NCBI RefSeq assembly: GCF_003013405.1
Contig: NZ_PXZL01000030.1
Coordinates: 248,001-312,000, forward strand
Direction: 5' to 3'
Origin: Brevibacillus formosus
Lineage (GTDB): Bacteria > Bacillota > Bacilli > Brevibacillales > Brevibacillaceae
DNA length: 64,000 nucleotides
The notes below the pieces were generated by a model, which saw nothing but the letters and a program-made list of their open reading frames with translations, was not told the origin of the DNA and did no database searches. The position numbers were made by a program, and so were the translations under genes. Each line of letters begins with the position of its first letter. The first letter of the stretch is position 1. Below, piece after piece: positions 33,993-42,741 of this stretch.

Positions 33993-35063
33993 ATGGAGAC
34001 GTTGTCGCGCACTCGCACACGCAAGCGAGCCAAGCGTAAAAGACCATGGCGTTGGGTTAAGAAGTGGATGCTCGGTACTGCCTTGACCTGCACAACCTTA
34101 GCGCTACTGGGAATTATTTTTTTATTTGGAACGAAAAACGGAGTAGAATTACGTGAGTGGGCGGCAGGTACTTTGCTGACAACCCAGCACGATTACTGGG
34201 CTCCTTATACATTTTTACCTGATGAAAAACTGAAAGAACTAAAGCAGCAAATTACACATCCGACCATTATCAATTCTGAAGATACAGGCTCAGCCACGGC
34301 AGGACCTGCGATTCCGGCGAAATCGAATCTGGTAACGGTTACACTCCCGGAGAAACCAAAAGAGCTGATCGAAATCGAGGAAATTGACGTTTCGAAAGGG
34401 AGTTATTACTTTAAAGGAAAAATCATGTACATTAGCGACCCCAGCAGAGTACGGCTCGTCGTCACGAATCGCAAGGACCGCGGAGATTTGCTCGATGAGT
34501 TTGTAAAGAAAACAGGAGCCCTCGGGATTGTCAATGCGAGCGGATTCGCTGACCCAGACGGCTACGGCAAAGGAGCGCGAGCCTACGGCGTGGTCATCCA
34601 CGACGGAAAGATTTTGCAGGGCTACAATCCGAGAAGCGGAGAAACTGCTCTAGGGCTTACCTATGACGGTAAACTGATTACGGGCAGCTACTCAGCTGAA
34701 CAACTCGTTAAGATGGGTGTGCGTGACGCTGTGAGTTTCCGTCCGCAATTGATTGTAAATGGGAAAAATATGTTTGAAGGAAAACCGGCCAAAAGCTGGG
34801 GCATTCAACCGCGTACCGCAATTGGACAAAAAGAAGACGGGACGATCGTATTTGCTGTCATTGACGGACGCCAGCCTGGCCATTCCATCGGCGCAAGCAT
34901 GAACGACATGGCGGAAGTATTGGCTGAGCGAGGTGTGGTTACGGCAATGGCTATGGACGGTGGTTCCAGCTCCATGATGCTGCACAATGGTGAAGCTATC
35001 ACCAAAACGTCTTCTCCGTATTATCGAGGCCGTTATTTGCCAAATGCGTGGGCTGTTTTTTAA
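33993..35063 (+). CDS. Membrane-anchored NAGPA-domain (phosphodiester glycosidase-like) protein
   Basis: A 356-residue protein with a basic cytosolic start (RKRAKRKRPWRWVKKW), one membrane helix near 27-46, and an extracytoplasmic NAGPA domain from about 165 (GIVNASGFADPDG, AYGVVIHDGKI, FRPQLIVNGK, PRTAIGQKEDGTIVFAVIDGR, MAMDGGSSSMMLHNGE). The domain is found in exopolysaccharide-related proteins and in glycosidases that remove N-acetylglucosamine from phosphodiesters. Start has only a weak site. Single gene; no polysaccharide genes nearby. Confidence 0.82.
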   Translation: METLSRTRTRKRAKRKRPWRWVKKWMLGTALTCTTLALLGIIFLFGTKNGVELREWAAGTLLTTQHDYWAPYTFLPDEKLKELKQQITHPTIINSEDTGSATAGPAIPAKSNLVTVTLPEKPKELIEIEEIDVSKGSYYFKGKIMYISDPSRVRLVVTNRKDRGDLLDEFVKKTGALGIVNASGFADPDGYGKGARAYGVVIHDGKILQGYNPRSGETALGLTYDGKLITGSYSAEQLVKMGVRDAVSFRPQLIVNGKNMFEGKPAKSWGIQPRTAIGQKEDGTIVFAVIDGRQPGHSIGASMNDMAEVLAERGVVTAMAMDGGSSSMMLHNGEAITKTSSPYYRGRYLPNAWAVF

Positions 35064-35101
35064 AGAACGGCTAAGGTGATTTTGAGGAGGTTTTTAAATT
35101 C

Positions 35102-35617
35102 TTGGACAAATTGTTTCACTATAGTGAAGACCCGGCTATTACGATTTTTCAGCCTCGGGCACATCCCTCCCACCCCACACTTGCTCCGGCTGTATGGGCG
35201 ATTGATGAAGAACGAGCGCCGATGTATTATTTACCGCGAGATTGCCCGAGGATTTGCTTTTACAAAAAAGCAGATTCTGTGCAGCGAGATGTCGAACGCT
35301 TTCTTGGCTTGACAAGCGCCAAAATGGTTATTGCGCTCGAAAGCAAATGGTATCCCGCGCTTACACAAACAACGCTGTATGAATATACCTTCTCTCCAGA
35401 ATCTTTTTATTGCTGGGACGAAGGTGCGGGCTACTATTTGTCAGAGGAAACCGTTACGCCACTAGACGTAAGACCGTTAGGAGACCTCGTACACTGCCTT
35501 AGCCAAGCAGATGTTGAATTGCGAATCACTCCTTCGCTGTTGCCGCTCCGAGATTCATTGCTACAAAGCAGTCTGCACTTTTCTATGATCCGCATGCGGA
35601 ATGCGTCGCTCACATAA
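35102..35617 (+). CDS. DUF6886 family protein
   Basis: A 171-residue soluble protein; HYSEDPAITIFQPRAHPSHPTLAPAVWAIDEERAPMYYLPRDCPRI is the hallmark of the DUF6886 family, unknown function. TTG start with GAGGAGG eleven bases upstream. It follows the NAGPA gene by 38 bases and ends at a terminator, so the two may share a message. Confidence 0.75.
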   Translation: MDKLFHYSEDPAITIFQPRAHPSHPTLAPAVWAIDEERAPMYYLPRDCPRICFYKKADSVQRDVERFLGLTSAKMVIALESKWYPALTQTTLYEYTFSPESFYCWDEGAGYYLSEETVTPLDVRPLGDLVHCLSQADVELRITPSLLPLRDSLLQSSLHFSMIRMRNASLT

Positions 35618-35660
35618 AAAACAGGCAGTCTCCCTCAATGGGTGGCTGCCTGTTTTTGTT
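35617..35660. terminator. Bidirectional terminator between DUF6886 and ABC-F genes
   Basis: AACAGGCAG / CTGCCTGTT stem with T-run on the plus strand and A-run giving T on the minus strand; the ABC-F stop codon is immediately adjacent at 35662. Confidence 0.85.
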
Positions 35661-35661
35661 T

Positions 35662-37233
35662 TTACAATTTAATCGGAGTTTTTGCCTGCTCCAAGCTCCA
35701 TTTCTCAACATCCCACGTCTGTGTAACCCAATCCTCATAAAATTCAGGTTCGTGGCATACGAGAAGGACGGTCCCTTTGAACTCCTTTAAGGAACGTTTA
35801 AGCTCTTCCTTGGCGACGACATCCAAGTGGTTCGTCGGCTCGTCAAATACCAGCCAGTTGCTTTCGCGCTGCAGTAATTTACAGAGACGAACTTTTGCTT
35901 GCTCGCCCCCGGACAGAGCATTCAAGTTACGATTGATATGCTCATTTTTCAAACCACAACGTGCCAGCGCTCCGCGAACCTCATGGTTATTCATGGAAGG
36001 GAATTCATTCCATACATCATCCAGTGCAGTAATTGGTTTCGCCTTTACTTCTTGCTCGAAGTAAGCAGGATGGAGGAAATCGCCTTTCTCCAGCTTTCCA
36101 CCCAGCGGAGGAATCACACCCAGCAACGTTTTTAACAAAGTAGACTTACCAACACCGTTCATGCCGACAATCGCTACTTTTTCACCGCGCTCCAGCTTCA
36201 CACTAAGCTTCGGCAGCAATGGATGGGAATATCCGATCTCCAGGTTTTCTGCCTCGATGACAAAACGGCTACTCGCCCGGGATTCTTTAAAGATAAACGA
36301 TGGTTTCGCAGCTGTTTCCGGCTTGTCGATGCGATCCATTTTATCGAGCTGCTTTTGACGGCTCTTCGCGCGGCCAGTAGTAGACGCACGTGCTTTATTG
36401 CGCGCAATAAAGTCTTCCATTTTTGCGATTTCTTCCTGCTGCTTCTCAAATGCGTCAAAGTGCTGACTGCGTTTCATCTCAGACTGTGCCAGGAAGGATT
36501 CGTAGTTCCCTGTGTAACGATTCAGCTTGGTAAATTCCAAATGATAAATCACATTTACGACTTCGTTCATGAAGGTCGTATCATGGGAAATCAGCATGAA
36601 GGCATAAGGATACTCCTTCAAGTAGTTTTTCAGCCACACGATATGCTCTTCATCCAAGTAGTTCGTCGGCTCATCCAGCAAAAGAACGGTTGGTTTTTCC
36701 AGCAGCAATTTAGCCAAAAGAACCTTGGTACGCTGACCACCAGAGAGGGAGGCAACGTCACGTTCCAAACCGATTGCACTCAAACCCAGAGCGTTGGCGA
36801 TTTCATCTACTTTTGCATCGATCAAATAAAAGCCGCTTGTTTCCAGCTTGTCTTGAATTTCGCCCATGCGCTCCAGCAATTCTTCCAGTTCCTCTGGAGA
36901 TGCCTCGGCCATCTTTTCACCAATCGTCATCAGTTCAGCCTCTTGCTCCAAAAGCGGCAGGAAGGCGTCCTTGAGTACGTCACGAATCGTTTTACCAGCT
37001 TGCAGCTTGGTATGCTGATCCAAATATCCGTACTCGATTTTGGGCATCCATTCAACACGACCGTTATCAGGCAAGTTTTGGCCTGTCAAAATCCCCATCA
37101 TCGTTGATTTTCCGGTACCATTTGCGCCTACGAGTCCTACACGGTCATTCGGTTGCAAACGGAAAGACACATCGCGAAACAAAACACGGTCCCCAAAACC
37201 ATGGGACAAATTCTCTACAATCAAAACACTCAT
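35662..37233 (-). CDS. ABC-F family ATPase (YkpA/YbiT-like)
   Basis: A 523-residue soluble protein with two ABC ATPase domains and no membrane part; ABC-F proteins act on ribosomes. Walker A GANGTGKST near 37 and GMNGVGKST near 355, signatures LSGGQRTKVLLAKLLL and LSGGEQAKVRLCKLL, Walker B VLLLDEPTNYLDEE and WLVFDEPTNHLDV; the interdomain linker (about 240-300) is helical and charged, rich in lysine. The opening VLIVENLSHGFGDRVLFRDVSFRL fits YkpA of Bacillus. Whether it is housekeeping or gives antibiotic protection cannot be decided from sequence. Confidence 0.9.
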   Translation of the reverse strand: MSVLIVENLSHGFGDRVLFRDVSFRLQPNDRVGLVGANGTGKSTMMGILTGQNLPDNGRVEWMPKIEYGYLDQHTKLQAGKTIRDVLKDAFLPLLEQEAELMTIGEKMAEASPEELEELLERMGEIQDKLETSGFYLIDAKVDEIANALGLSAIGLERDVASLSGGQRTKVLLAKLLLEKPTVLLLDEPTNYLDEEHIVWLKNYLKEYPYAFMLISHDTTFMNEVVNVIYHLEFTKLNRYTGNYESFLAQSEMKRSQHFDAFEKQQEEIAKMEDFIARNKARASTTGRAKSRQKQLDKMDRIDKPETAAKPSFIFKESRASSRFVIEAENLEIGYSHPLLPKLSVKLERGEKVAIVGMNGVGKSTLLKTLLGVIPPLGGKLEKGDFLHPAYFEQEVKAKPITALDDVWNEFPSMNNHEVRGALARCGLKNEHINRNLNALSGGEQAKVRLCKLLQRESNWLVFDEPTNHLDVVAKEELKRSLKEFKGTVLLVCHEPEFYEDWVTQTWDVEKWSLEQAKTPIKL

Positions 37234-37271
37234 GCTCGATTCTTCCTCCTGATCTGTTTCCTCTATGAGGC

Positions 37272-38129
37272 TTACAACAAAATTCTTTCAAAAAAAGTAG
37301 GTGCGTACCGTGCTACATAAGATTCGCCCGTAAATACCAATTCGTCCAGCCGGACACGCATATCCTGCAGGTTGACACTTTCCCCGGCGATGTTCAAGAT
37401 CGCGGCTCGTGTCATAGCCCTCAGAATAGTGACTTCTGTAGCCAGCTTGTCATCGAACAGCTTGCCGCTATGCACAATCTCTGAGCGATGATTGTACGAT
37501 TTTTTTACAAAATGTGCAATCCGTTCACGCTGCAAGGCGGTTTCTCCAAAATAGTACGCCATTCGGACACGCAATTTATAGGTAATCTCGCCTTTTTTGC
37601 CATCGGGAACGAACAATGATTCCAATGCAATCCACAAATCCAACAGCTGATCCTCGTAATTTTTCCGCTCCAGCGAAAGCGCATAGCGACGAAAAGCAAG
37701 GGATGGCAGCTTCTGTTCGACTAATGAAGTAAAAATGCCAGCCGTTCCATCATCAAATGTGTACTTATCACCATCAAGCGATCGCTTCAAATACGTAATG
37801 CCATACATATTGCCACTGACTGTGATAATGTAAGGAATCGAACAAGTCCCTGTTGTGGACGCTAGATTCAGCTTACTTTCGATTTCTTCAATCCACACCC
37901 GATCATCCGTTACTTTCATCTCTTCGTGATCCCCAACTAAAAATAAACTGCTGGGATCTACACGCAAATCAAAGGTTCGCTTGTTCTCGTCCATCTCATT
38001 GCGCAAGAAACGAGACGCGATCTCATATGGCCTCTTTGCGCCTGATATGAGCGTGTACGAATTAGGCAAATCGATCCGAACGGGCTGTGCTGTTGTTGAA
38101 TTGAATACGGGGGCGATTAAGACCGGCAT
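37272..38129 (-). CDS. HEPN-domain (Apea-like) protein
   Basis: A 285-residue protein. The C-terminal half carries an Apea-like HEPN domain (LLDLWIALESLFVPDGKKGEITYKLRVRMAYYFG then YNHRSEIVHSGKL), including the RX4H pair in RSEIVH that forms the active site of HEPN ribonucleases. The N-terminal 130 residues are beta-rich and unknown. HEPN proteins often cut RNA in toxin-antitoxin or defence systems, but Apea-like members are poorly studied. No antitoxin is adjacent. GAAGGAG site, and a palindrome covering the transcription start. Confidence 0.65.
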   Translation of the reverse strand: MPVLIAPVFNSTTAQPVRIDLPNSYTLISGAKRPYEIASRFLRNEMDENKRTFDLRVDPSSLFLVGDHEEMKVTDDRVWIEEIESKLNLASTTGTCSIPYIITVSGNMYGITYLKRSLDGDKYTFDDGTAGIFTSLVEQKLPSLAFRRYALSLERKNYEDQLLDLWIALESLFVPDGKKGEITYKLRVRMAYYFGETALQRERIAHFVKKSYNHRSEIVHSGKLFDDKLATEVTILRAMTRAAILNIAGESVNLQDMRVRLDELVFTGESYVARYAPTFFERILL

Positions 38130-38160
38130 AGTTCTCGCTCCTTCCAGACCAGCAGAGCTC

Positions 38161-38198
38161 GTTTATTGTTTACATAATAAATATTATGTTCTATAAAC
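38161..38198. promoter_or_regulatory. Palindrome at the transcription start of the HEPN gene
   Basis: ACATAAT / ATTATGT around AAAT, nested in GTTTAT / ATAAAC. It begins directly after the -10 element and ends 31 bases before the start codon, so a bound protein would block transcription. Confidence 0.6.
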
Positions 38199-38227
38199 AG
38201 TATCGTGCCATTCTGTAGTTTTGACAA
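38199..38227 (-). promoter_or_regulatory. Promoter of the HEPN gene
   Basis: Minus strand: TTGTCA (38227-38222), 17-base spacer, GATACT (38204-38199). Five of six match at -35 and four of six at -10. Confidence 0.55.
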
Positions 38228-38272
38228 CATATCAATTCCTTCTAAATGTGGACATGCTTCCTTACCATACAA

Positions 38273-38440
38273 GTTCAAAAGTCGTCTTTTCAGCACCAAG
38301 AAAGTGGCGAGAACCTGATGAAGGAGGAGCGGAGTGTAGGGTACCTACATGAGCACCGGACTTCGAAGGTGAACGCCACTTTCGATGTCGAGTAAGCTTC
38401 TTACAGAACAACATCGTGATCAAAAGACGACTTTTTGAAC
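38273..38440. mobile_element. 168-bp structured inverted-repeat element (MITE-like)
   Basis: Ends are 18/19-base inverted repeats: GTTCAAAAGTCGTCTTTT at 38273-38290 and its near-complement at 38422-38440, with one extra A. Inside are nested stems GAAAGTGGCG (38300-38309) / CGCCACTTTC (38374-38383), TGTAGG-GTA-CCTACA (38335-38349), and CGATGT / ACATCG enclosing GTAAG-CTT-CTTAC (38383-38416). No coding capacity. The layout fits a miniature inverted-repeat element or a dispersed structured RNA; no clear target duplication is seen. Confidence 0.55.
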
Positions 38441-38522
38441 AACCTCATTATAGAATACCAGCATTTCCTATGATTCGTCATCATGTGTTTACGCCAAACT
38501 AGGTAAAGAAGGAGTTGATTTT

Positions 38523-38672
38523 ATGGAAAAGGATCATATTCTTGATGAAAATCCGCATCAAACTTACAATAATGTAGCTCGACCGCTGGAACAGACTGGC
38601 GAACCCCAGTCCGGCTCTAAAAAAGTGAAACAGCAAAATCATTCGCGCGCGATTCGAACACGAGAAGGATAA
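38523..38672 (+). CDS. Small hydrophilic protein (49 aa)
   Basis: 49 residues, opening MEKDHILDENPHQTYNNVAR and ending with a basic KKVKQQNHSRAIRTREG. AAGAAGGAG eight bases before the ATG and a terminator right after the stop support it. Polar composition like small spore proteins; no family recognised. Confidence 0.6.
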   Translation: MEKDHILDENPHQTYNNVARPLEQTGEPQSGSKKVKQQNHSRAIRTREG

Positions 38673-38677
38673 TGAAT

Positions 38678-38722
38678 GGTACCCGGCTCTATTGCAGTCG
38701 GGTGCCTTTACTCTTCCTTTTT
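38678..38722 (+). terminator. Terminator of the 49-aa gene
   Basis: GGTACCCG / CGGGTGCC stem, followed by a T-rich tail. Confidence 0.75.
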
Positions 38723-38801
38723 TTTACATCGAAAAAGATTGAATTGTCCCACAAGGATGCACTATGATAAATTTAGTATCCTTGATGGAGGTTAAGTGAA
38801 G

Positions 38802-39557
38802 ATGATCACCATTCCACTTCCGGGCAACCATAGCCCTCTTTCCAATTTGATCAGCTATAGTGTTTCACCGCTGTACGAGATGGCTGCTAGTTTGTATACA
38901 CTCGCCCAAGAAACACCTCCCGAGCGATTTGCGTATTGGACCGAAGAAAAATTAGAGCAGTTTGAGTCTGCCCGTCTTTTAAAAGAATGGGGTTATTTTG
39001 TCCCCCTCTTTCGATATGGGATCCCTGACTCATTTGACCCCCTACATACAAAAGGTGTGATGGCTGTCGATGATCAATATGAGTACTTCGTAACACTTCC
39101 CACCGATCATTTTATGCGTAGTATAAAACCGATCTTGGAGGAGTGGATACTGCATCACGATGCTCCTGAAGTTGCCTTCGATTTAGAAGAGGATGCCGAT
39201 TATGTGAAAGGCCGTTTCAGCCTGTTCGTTTCTTCTTATTGGCAGCTATTTTTTGAGGCGAATTGGGAGGCGATTGCTCCAAAATTTGTGCGTGAAGCAG
39301 AACGGATTTATTACTCGTTACAAGGAATCGAATCCCTTACTACCTATCTGCAATCCATTTCTCCCGCAATTACCTATGACACAGAAACTCATCGGCTTAC
39401 CTGCCCGAGTAATGGTCCTAGCTATGATGCGCATCATCTCATTCTATATCCGAGCTATTATTATGCTCAAGAACCCACGCTTACGAAAAAAGGCTGGAAT
39501 GCCCATTTGCTTTTTTCCATCTCGGAAGGACCCACTCAACCAAAAACGCCCTCATAA
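38802..39557 (+). CDS. DUF5937-like protein without the usual ArsR DNA-binding domain
   Basis: A 251-residue soluble protein. The pattern SVSPLYEMAASLYTLAQ, SSYWQLFFEANWEAIAPKFVREAERI and DAHHLILYPSYYYAQEP resembles the N-terminal sensor domain of ArsR-family regulators (DUF5937-type), where a winged-helix domain normally follows. Here the protein ends at that point, and its stop lies inside a clean terminator, so the short form seems to be a stable gene and not a fresh truncation. GGAGG ten bases before ATG 38802. Confidence 0.5.
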   Translation: MITIPLPGNHSPLSNLISYSVSPLYEMAASLYTLAQETPPERFAYWTEEKLEQFESARLLKEWGYFVPLFRYGIPDSFDPLHTKGVMAVDDQYEYFVTLPTDHFMRSIKPILEEWILHHDAPEVAFDLEEDADYVKGRFSLFVSSYWQLFFEANWEAIAPKFVREAERIYYSLQGIESLTTYLQSISPAITYDTETHRLTCPSNGPSYDAHHLILYPSYYYAQEPTLTKKGWNAHLLFSISEGPTQPKTPS

Positions 39558-39570
39558 AGGGCGTTTTTCA
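39542..39570. terminator. Bidirectional terminator containing both stop codons
   Basis: AAAAACGCCCT-CATA-AGGGCGTTTTT. The stops of the plus-strand gene (39555-39557) and of the minus-strand Spo0E-like gene (39552-39554) both fall in its loop. Confidence 0.9.
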
Positions 39571-39713
39571 TGTTGCATATGTGCGACAATTAGTTTATCT
39601 AATTGTTGACTGATTCTCACGATTTCAGGGTCGAGAAAATTGTAACCTGCATCTTTTGCTGCGCGCTCTAGCTTTAGTCGCAAGTCATCAATCATCTTAC
39701 TCATCGTTTCCAT
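39552..39713 (-). CDS. Spo0E-like aspartyl-phosphate phosphatase (small)
   Basis: A 53-residue protein with the family signature SQQLDKLI (family consensus SQELDxLI) at residues 35-42 preceded by a helix (MIDDLRLKLERAAKDAGYNF). Spo0E-type phosphatases dephosphorylate Spo0A-phosphate and hold back sporulation; the short members YisI and YnzD are of this size. Start ATG 39713 after GTGGGGG. Overlaps the convergent gene by six bases within a shared terminator. Confidence 0.78.
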   Translation of the reverse strand: METMSKMIDDLRLKLERAAKDAGYNFLDPEIVRISQQLDKLIVAHMQHEKRPL

Positions 39714-39791
39714 GCTGCAGGCCCCCACCTAACGTTGTCTCCCACTATTTTACATTATTTAAGAACTGGTGGAAAGGGTAAGATGTGGAAG

Positions 39792-39827
39792 AAAAAGCCT
39801 TGTACCCATTTCTGGCACAAGGCTTTT
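39792..39827 (-). terminator. Terminator of the pdhABCD operon
   Basis: AAAAGCCTTGT / ACAAGGCTTTT stem with a 13-base loop, immediately downstream of pdhD. Confidence 0.88.
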
Positions 39828-39835
39828 CCCACTTC

Positions 39836-41245
39836 CTATTTCATGACGTGGATCGGACGACCCAGAGCCAATTCAGCAGCTTCCATTGTTACTTCACCCA
39901 GTGTTGGATGTGCGTGGATGGTCAGCTCGATATCTTCGAGTGTTGCGCCCATTTCGATCGCCAATCCGATCTCTGCGATGATGTTCGATGCTTCTGGACC
40001 AACGATTTGCGCACCCAATACGAGATTCGTTTCTTTTTCTGCAATCAGCTTCACGTAGCCTTCGCCTGCATTTACAGACAGAGCGCGACCGTTTGCTGCG
40101 AATGGGAAACGACCTACAATGTAATCGATGCCTTTTTCTTTTGCTTCTTTCTCATTGATTCCAACGCTTGCGATTTCTGGATCGCAGAATACAACCGCTG
40201 GAATCGCTTTGTAGTCTACTTCTGCTGGATGACCGGCAATCGCCTCAGCAGCAACCTTACCTTCGTAGGAAGCTTTGTGAGCCAGCGCAGGACCTGCTAC
40301 GATATCCCCGATCGCGTACACGTTAGGAATGCTCGTGCGGCCTTGCTTGTCAACAACGATCAACCCACGGTCAGTCATGTTCATGCCGATATCGCGAATA
40401 CCGAGTTCATCTGTATTCGGACGACGTCCAACAGTAACGAGTACGTATTCCGCCTCGATTTTTTGTTGCTCGCCTTTTACTTCTGCAGTCACGATCACGC
40501 CGTTTTCTGTCTCTTCCATTCCTTGTGCCAATGCTTTTGTATGGATGGTAACGTCGAGCTTTTTCAGCTTGCGTTCCACCAAACGTGGCATGTCTGGCTC
40601 AAATCCTGGCAAGATTTGATCGGAACCTTCCAAAATCGTTACTTTTGTACCAAACTTCGCAAACACTGTACCGAGCTCGATACCGATGTATCCGCCGCCG
40701 ATTACCACGAGACTCTTCGGCAGTTCAGTTAAGGACAGCGCTTCAGTAGAAGACATTACGCGTTTACCAAACGGGAATGCAGGCAACTCGATTGGACGCG
40801 AACCAGTTGCAATGATGCAATGCTGGAAGCGATAACGGTTGACATCATAACCGTGGAATACGCGTACTTCATTTTCACTTACGAACAGCGCTTCACCAGG
40901 GATTACCTGGATTTTGTGGCCTTTGAAGAGGGAGCCTACGCCACCAGTCAGTTGCTTCACGATGCCGCTTTTCCACTCTTGTACTTTAGCAAAATCAACT
41001 TTCACATTTTCCATTGTAATACCCATGGATTCTGTATGTTGTGTGTGCTCATATGTGTGTGCAGCGTGGATCATCGCTTTGGAAGGGATGCAACCTACGT
41101 TCAGGCACACGCCACCCAGCTCAGCTTTTTCCACGACAGCTACTGTTTTACCAAGTTGAGCGGCACGAATCGCTGCAACATATCCACCTGGACCGGCACC
41201 GATTACGAGTACGTCAACCTCTGTAGTAAATTCACCTACTACCAT
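39836..41245 (-). CDS. pdhD: Dihydrolipoyl dehydrogenase (E3 of pyruvate dehydrogenase)
   Basis: A 469-residue FAD flavoprotein that reoxidises dihydrolipoamide with NAD. FAD site GAGPGG near 17, redox disulfide in [13 protein letters not shown] near 45-57, NAD site [10 protein letters not shown] near 182, second FAD motif YAIGDI near 312, and the C-terminal HAHPTLGE with the catalytic His-Glu. No lipoyl domain at the N-terminus. Six bases behind pdhC; last gene of the operon and possibly also used by other 2-oxoacid dehydrogenases. Confidence 0.96.
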   Translation of the reverse strand: MVVGEFTTEVDVLVIGAGPGGYVAAIRAAQLGKTVAVVEKAELGGVCLNVGCIPSKAMIHAAHTYEHTQHTESMGITMENVKVDFAKVQEWKSGIVKQLTGGVGSLFKGHKIQVIPGEALFVSENEVRVFHGYDVNRYRFQHCIIATGSRPIELPAFPFGKRVMSSTEALSLTELPKSLVVIGGGYIGIELGTVFAKFGTKVTILEGSDQILPGFEPDMPRLVERKLKKLDVTIHTKALAQGMEETENGVIVTAEVKGEQQKIEAEYVLVTVGRRPNTDELGIRDIGMNMTDRGLIVVDKQGRTSIPNVYAIGDIVAGPALAHKASYEGKVAAEAIAGHPAEVDYKAIPAVVFCDPEIASVGINEKEAKEKGIDYIVGRFPFAANGRALSVNAGEGYVKLIAEKETNLVLGAQIVGPEASNIIAEIGLAIEMGATLEDIELTIHAHPTLGEVTMEAAELALGRPIHVMK

Positions 41246-41251
41246 TGTCTC

Positions 41252-42640
41252 TTATCCCTCCATGACGAGCAGCGTTGGGTTTTCGAGGAGCTGCTTCACG
41301 TAGTTGACGAAACGCTGTGCAGGTTCGCCATCAACCAAGCGGTGATCAAAGCTCAAAGACAGGTGCAACATTTGACCTACCGCGATTTCACCATTTTTCA
41401 CAATCGGCTTTTCGCTAATGCGGCCAACACCCAGAATAGCTACTTCTGGATAGTTAATGATAGGCGTGAAGAACATACCGCCCGCAGAACCGATGTTTGT
41501 GATGCTGAAAGTAGAACCTTTCAACTCGTCAGCAGTCGCTTTGCGATCACGTGCTTTCTTCGCCAGCTCGCCGATTTCGCCTGCGATTTGGAAGATGGAT
41601 TTGCTGTCAGCGGATTTCACAACTGGAACGAGCAAGCCGTCTTCTGTCGAGGTAGCGATACCGATGTTGTAGTACTTTTTAAAGATGATTTCTTGTTTTT
41701 CATCGTCGATAGAAGCGTTGAGTTCTGGGAATTTCTTCAGACCAGCTACAACTGCTTTCACGATCATAGGCAGGTAAGTCAGCTTCACACCACGCTCTTC
41801 AGCAAGTGGCTTCGCATCTTTACGCATTGCGACAAGCGCTGTAACATCCACTTCGTCGAAGATCGTTACGTGTGGTGCTGTGTAAGCAGATTTCACCATT
41901 GCTTTCGCGATTGCTTTACGCATACCTTTCAGTGGAACGCGTTCTTCCAGCTCGCCTGCTTGAGGTGTGTGGTGAACGGTTGGAGCCGCTGCTGCTTGTG
42001 CTACACCTGTAGCTGCTGCAGGAGCCTCTGTTGCTCCCGAAGCTACCACTGCTTGTGCAGTTGGCGCTGCTGCTCCGCCAGATACGAAGCGATCTACGTC
42101 TTCGCGTGTGATGCGGCCCAATTTGCCTGTACCAGGTACATTAGCCAATTGAACGCCTTTTTCGCGAGCGTATTTACGAACGGAAGGAGTAGCCAACACA
42201 TGCTTACGGTCAATTGGTGCCGCTACTGCTGTTGCAGTTGCTTGCGCCATTGGCGTTTCCAAAGTTTGGTTCGCATTTGCACTCACCTGGGAACCGATGT
42301 CGCAGCCTGGCTCCATTTTGTCTGCAGCTTGAGGCGCTGGTGCCGCTTCAGCAGCGTGGGAATCGCCATGACCATGGTCTGGCAGGTTCGGAATTTCGCC
42401 TTCTACGTCAAACTCGATCAGTGGATCGCCGACTACAGAAACCGTACCCTCAGTTACTTTCAGGTCGATAACTTTCCCTTTAACAGGCGATGGTACTTCT
42501 ACAACCGCCTTGTCATTTTGTACTTCCATGATGACTTGGTCTTCTTCTACGGAATCTCCGGGCTGTACGTGCCATTTGACGATTTCGCCTTCATGGATAC
42601 CCTCGCCGAGCTCCGGGAGTCTGAATGTAAAACGACTCAC
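41252..42640 (-). CDS. pdhC: Dihydrolipoamide acetyltransferase (E2 of pyruvate dehydrogenase)
   Basis: A 462-residue E2 core. One lipoyl domain (residues 4-78, lipoyl lysine Lys44 in QNDKAVVEV), Ala/Pro-rich linker, peripheral-subunit-binding domain near 130-165 ([29 protein letters not shown]), second linker, and the catalytic domain with DHRLVDG near 432. GTG start with AAGGAGGAG. Separated from pdhB by about 100 bases holding a hairpin, a common place in this operon for uneven expression of the E1 and E2/E3 parts. Confidence 0.96.
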   Translation of the reverse strand: MSRFTFRLPELGEGIHEGEIVKWHVQPGDSVEEDQVIMEVQNDKAVVEVPSPVKGKVIDLKVTEGTVSVVGDPLIEFDVEGEIPNLPDHGHGDSHAAEAAPAPQAADKMEPGCDIGSQVSANANQTLETPMAQATATAVAAPIDRKHVLATPSVRKYAREKGVQLANVPGTGKLGRITREDVDRFVSGGAAAPTAQAVVASGATEAPAAATGVAQAAAAPTVHHTPQAGELEERVPLKGMRKAIAKAMVKSAYTAPHVTIFDEVDVTALVAMRKDAKPLAEERGVKLTYLPMIVKAVVAGLKKFPELNASIDDEKQEIIFKKYYNIGIATSTEDGLLVPVVKSADSKSIFQIAGEIGELAKKARDRKATADELKGSTFSITNIGSAGGMFFTPIINYPEVAILGVGRISEKPIVKNGEIAVGQMLHLSLSFDHRLVDGEPAQRFVNYVKQLLENPTLLVMEG

Positions 42641-42697
42641 AGTATCTCCTCCTTATAACACTTCGCCATAGTAGTAAGCCTATATTTCCCAAAAGAA

Positions 42698-42723
42698 GGC
42701 GGAAAGCTTTCAACTTTTCCGCC
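42698..42723 (-). terminator. Intercistronic hairpin between pdhB and pdhC
   Basis: GGCGGAAA / TTTCCGCC stem with a weak T-containing tail on the minus strand. Could be a partial terminator or an mRNA-processing stem. Confidence 0.5.
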
Positions 42724-42741
42724 ATTATGTCCGTTTCTCAA

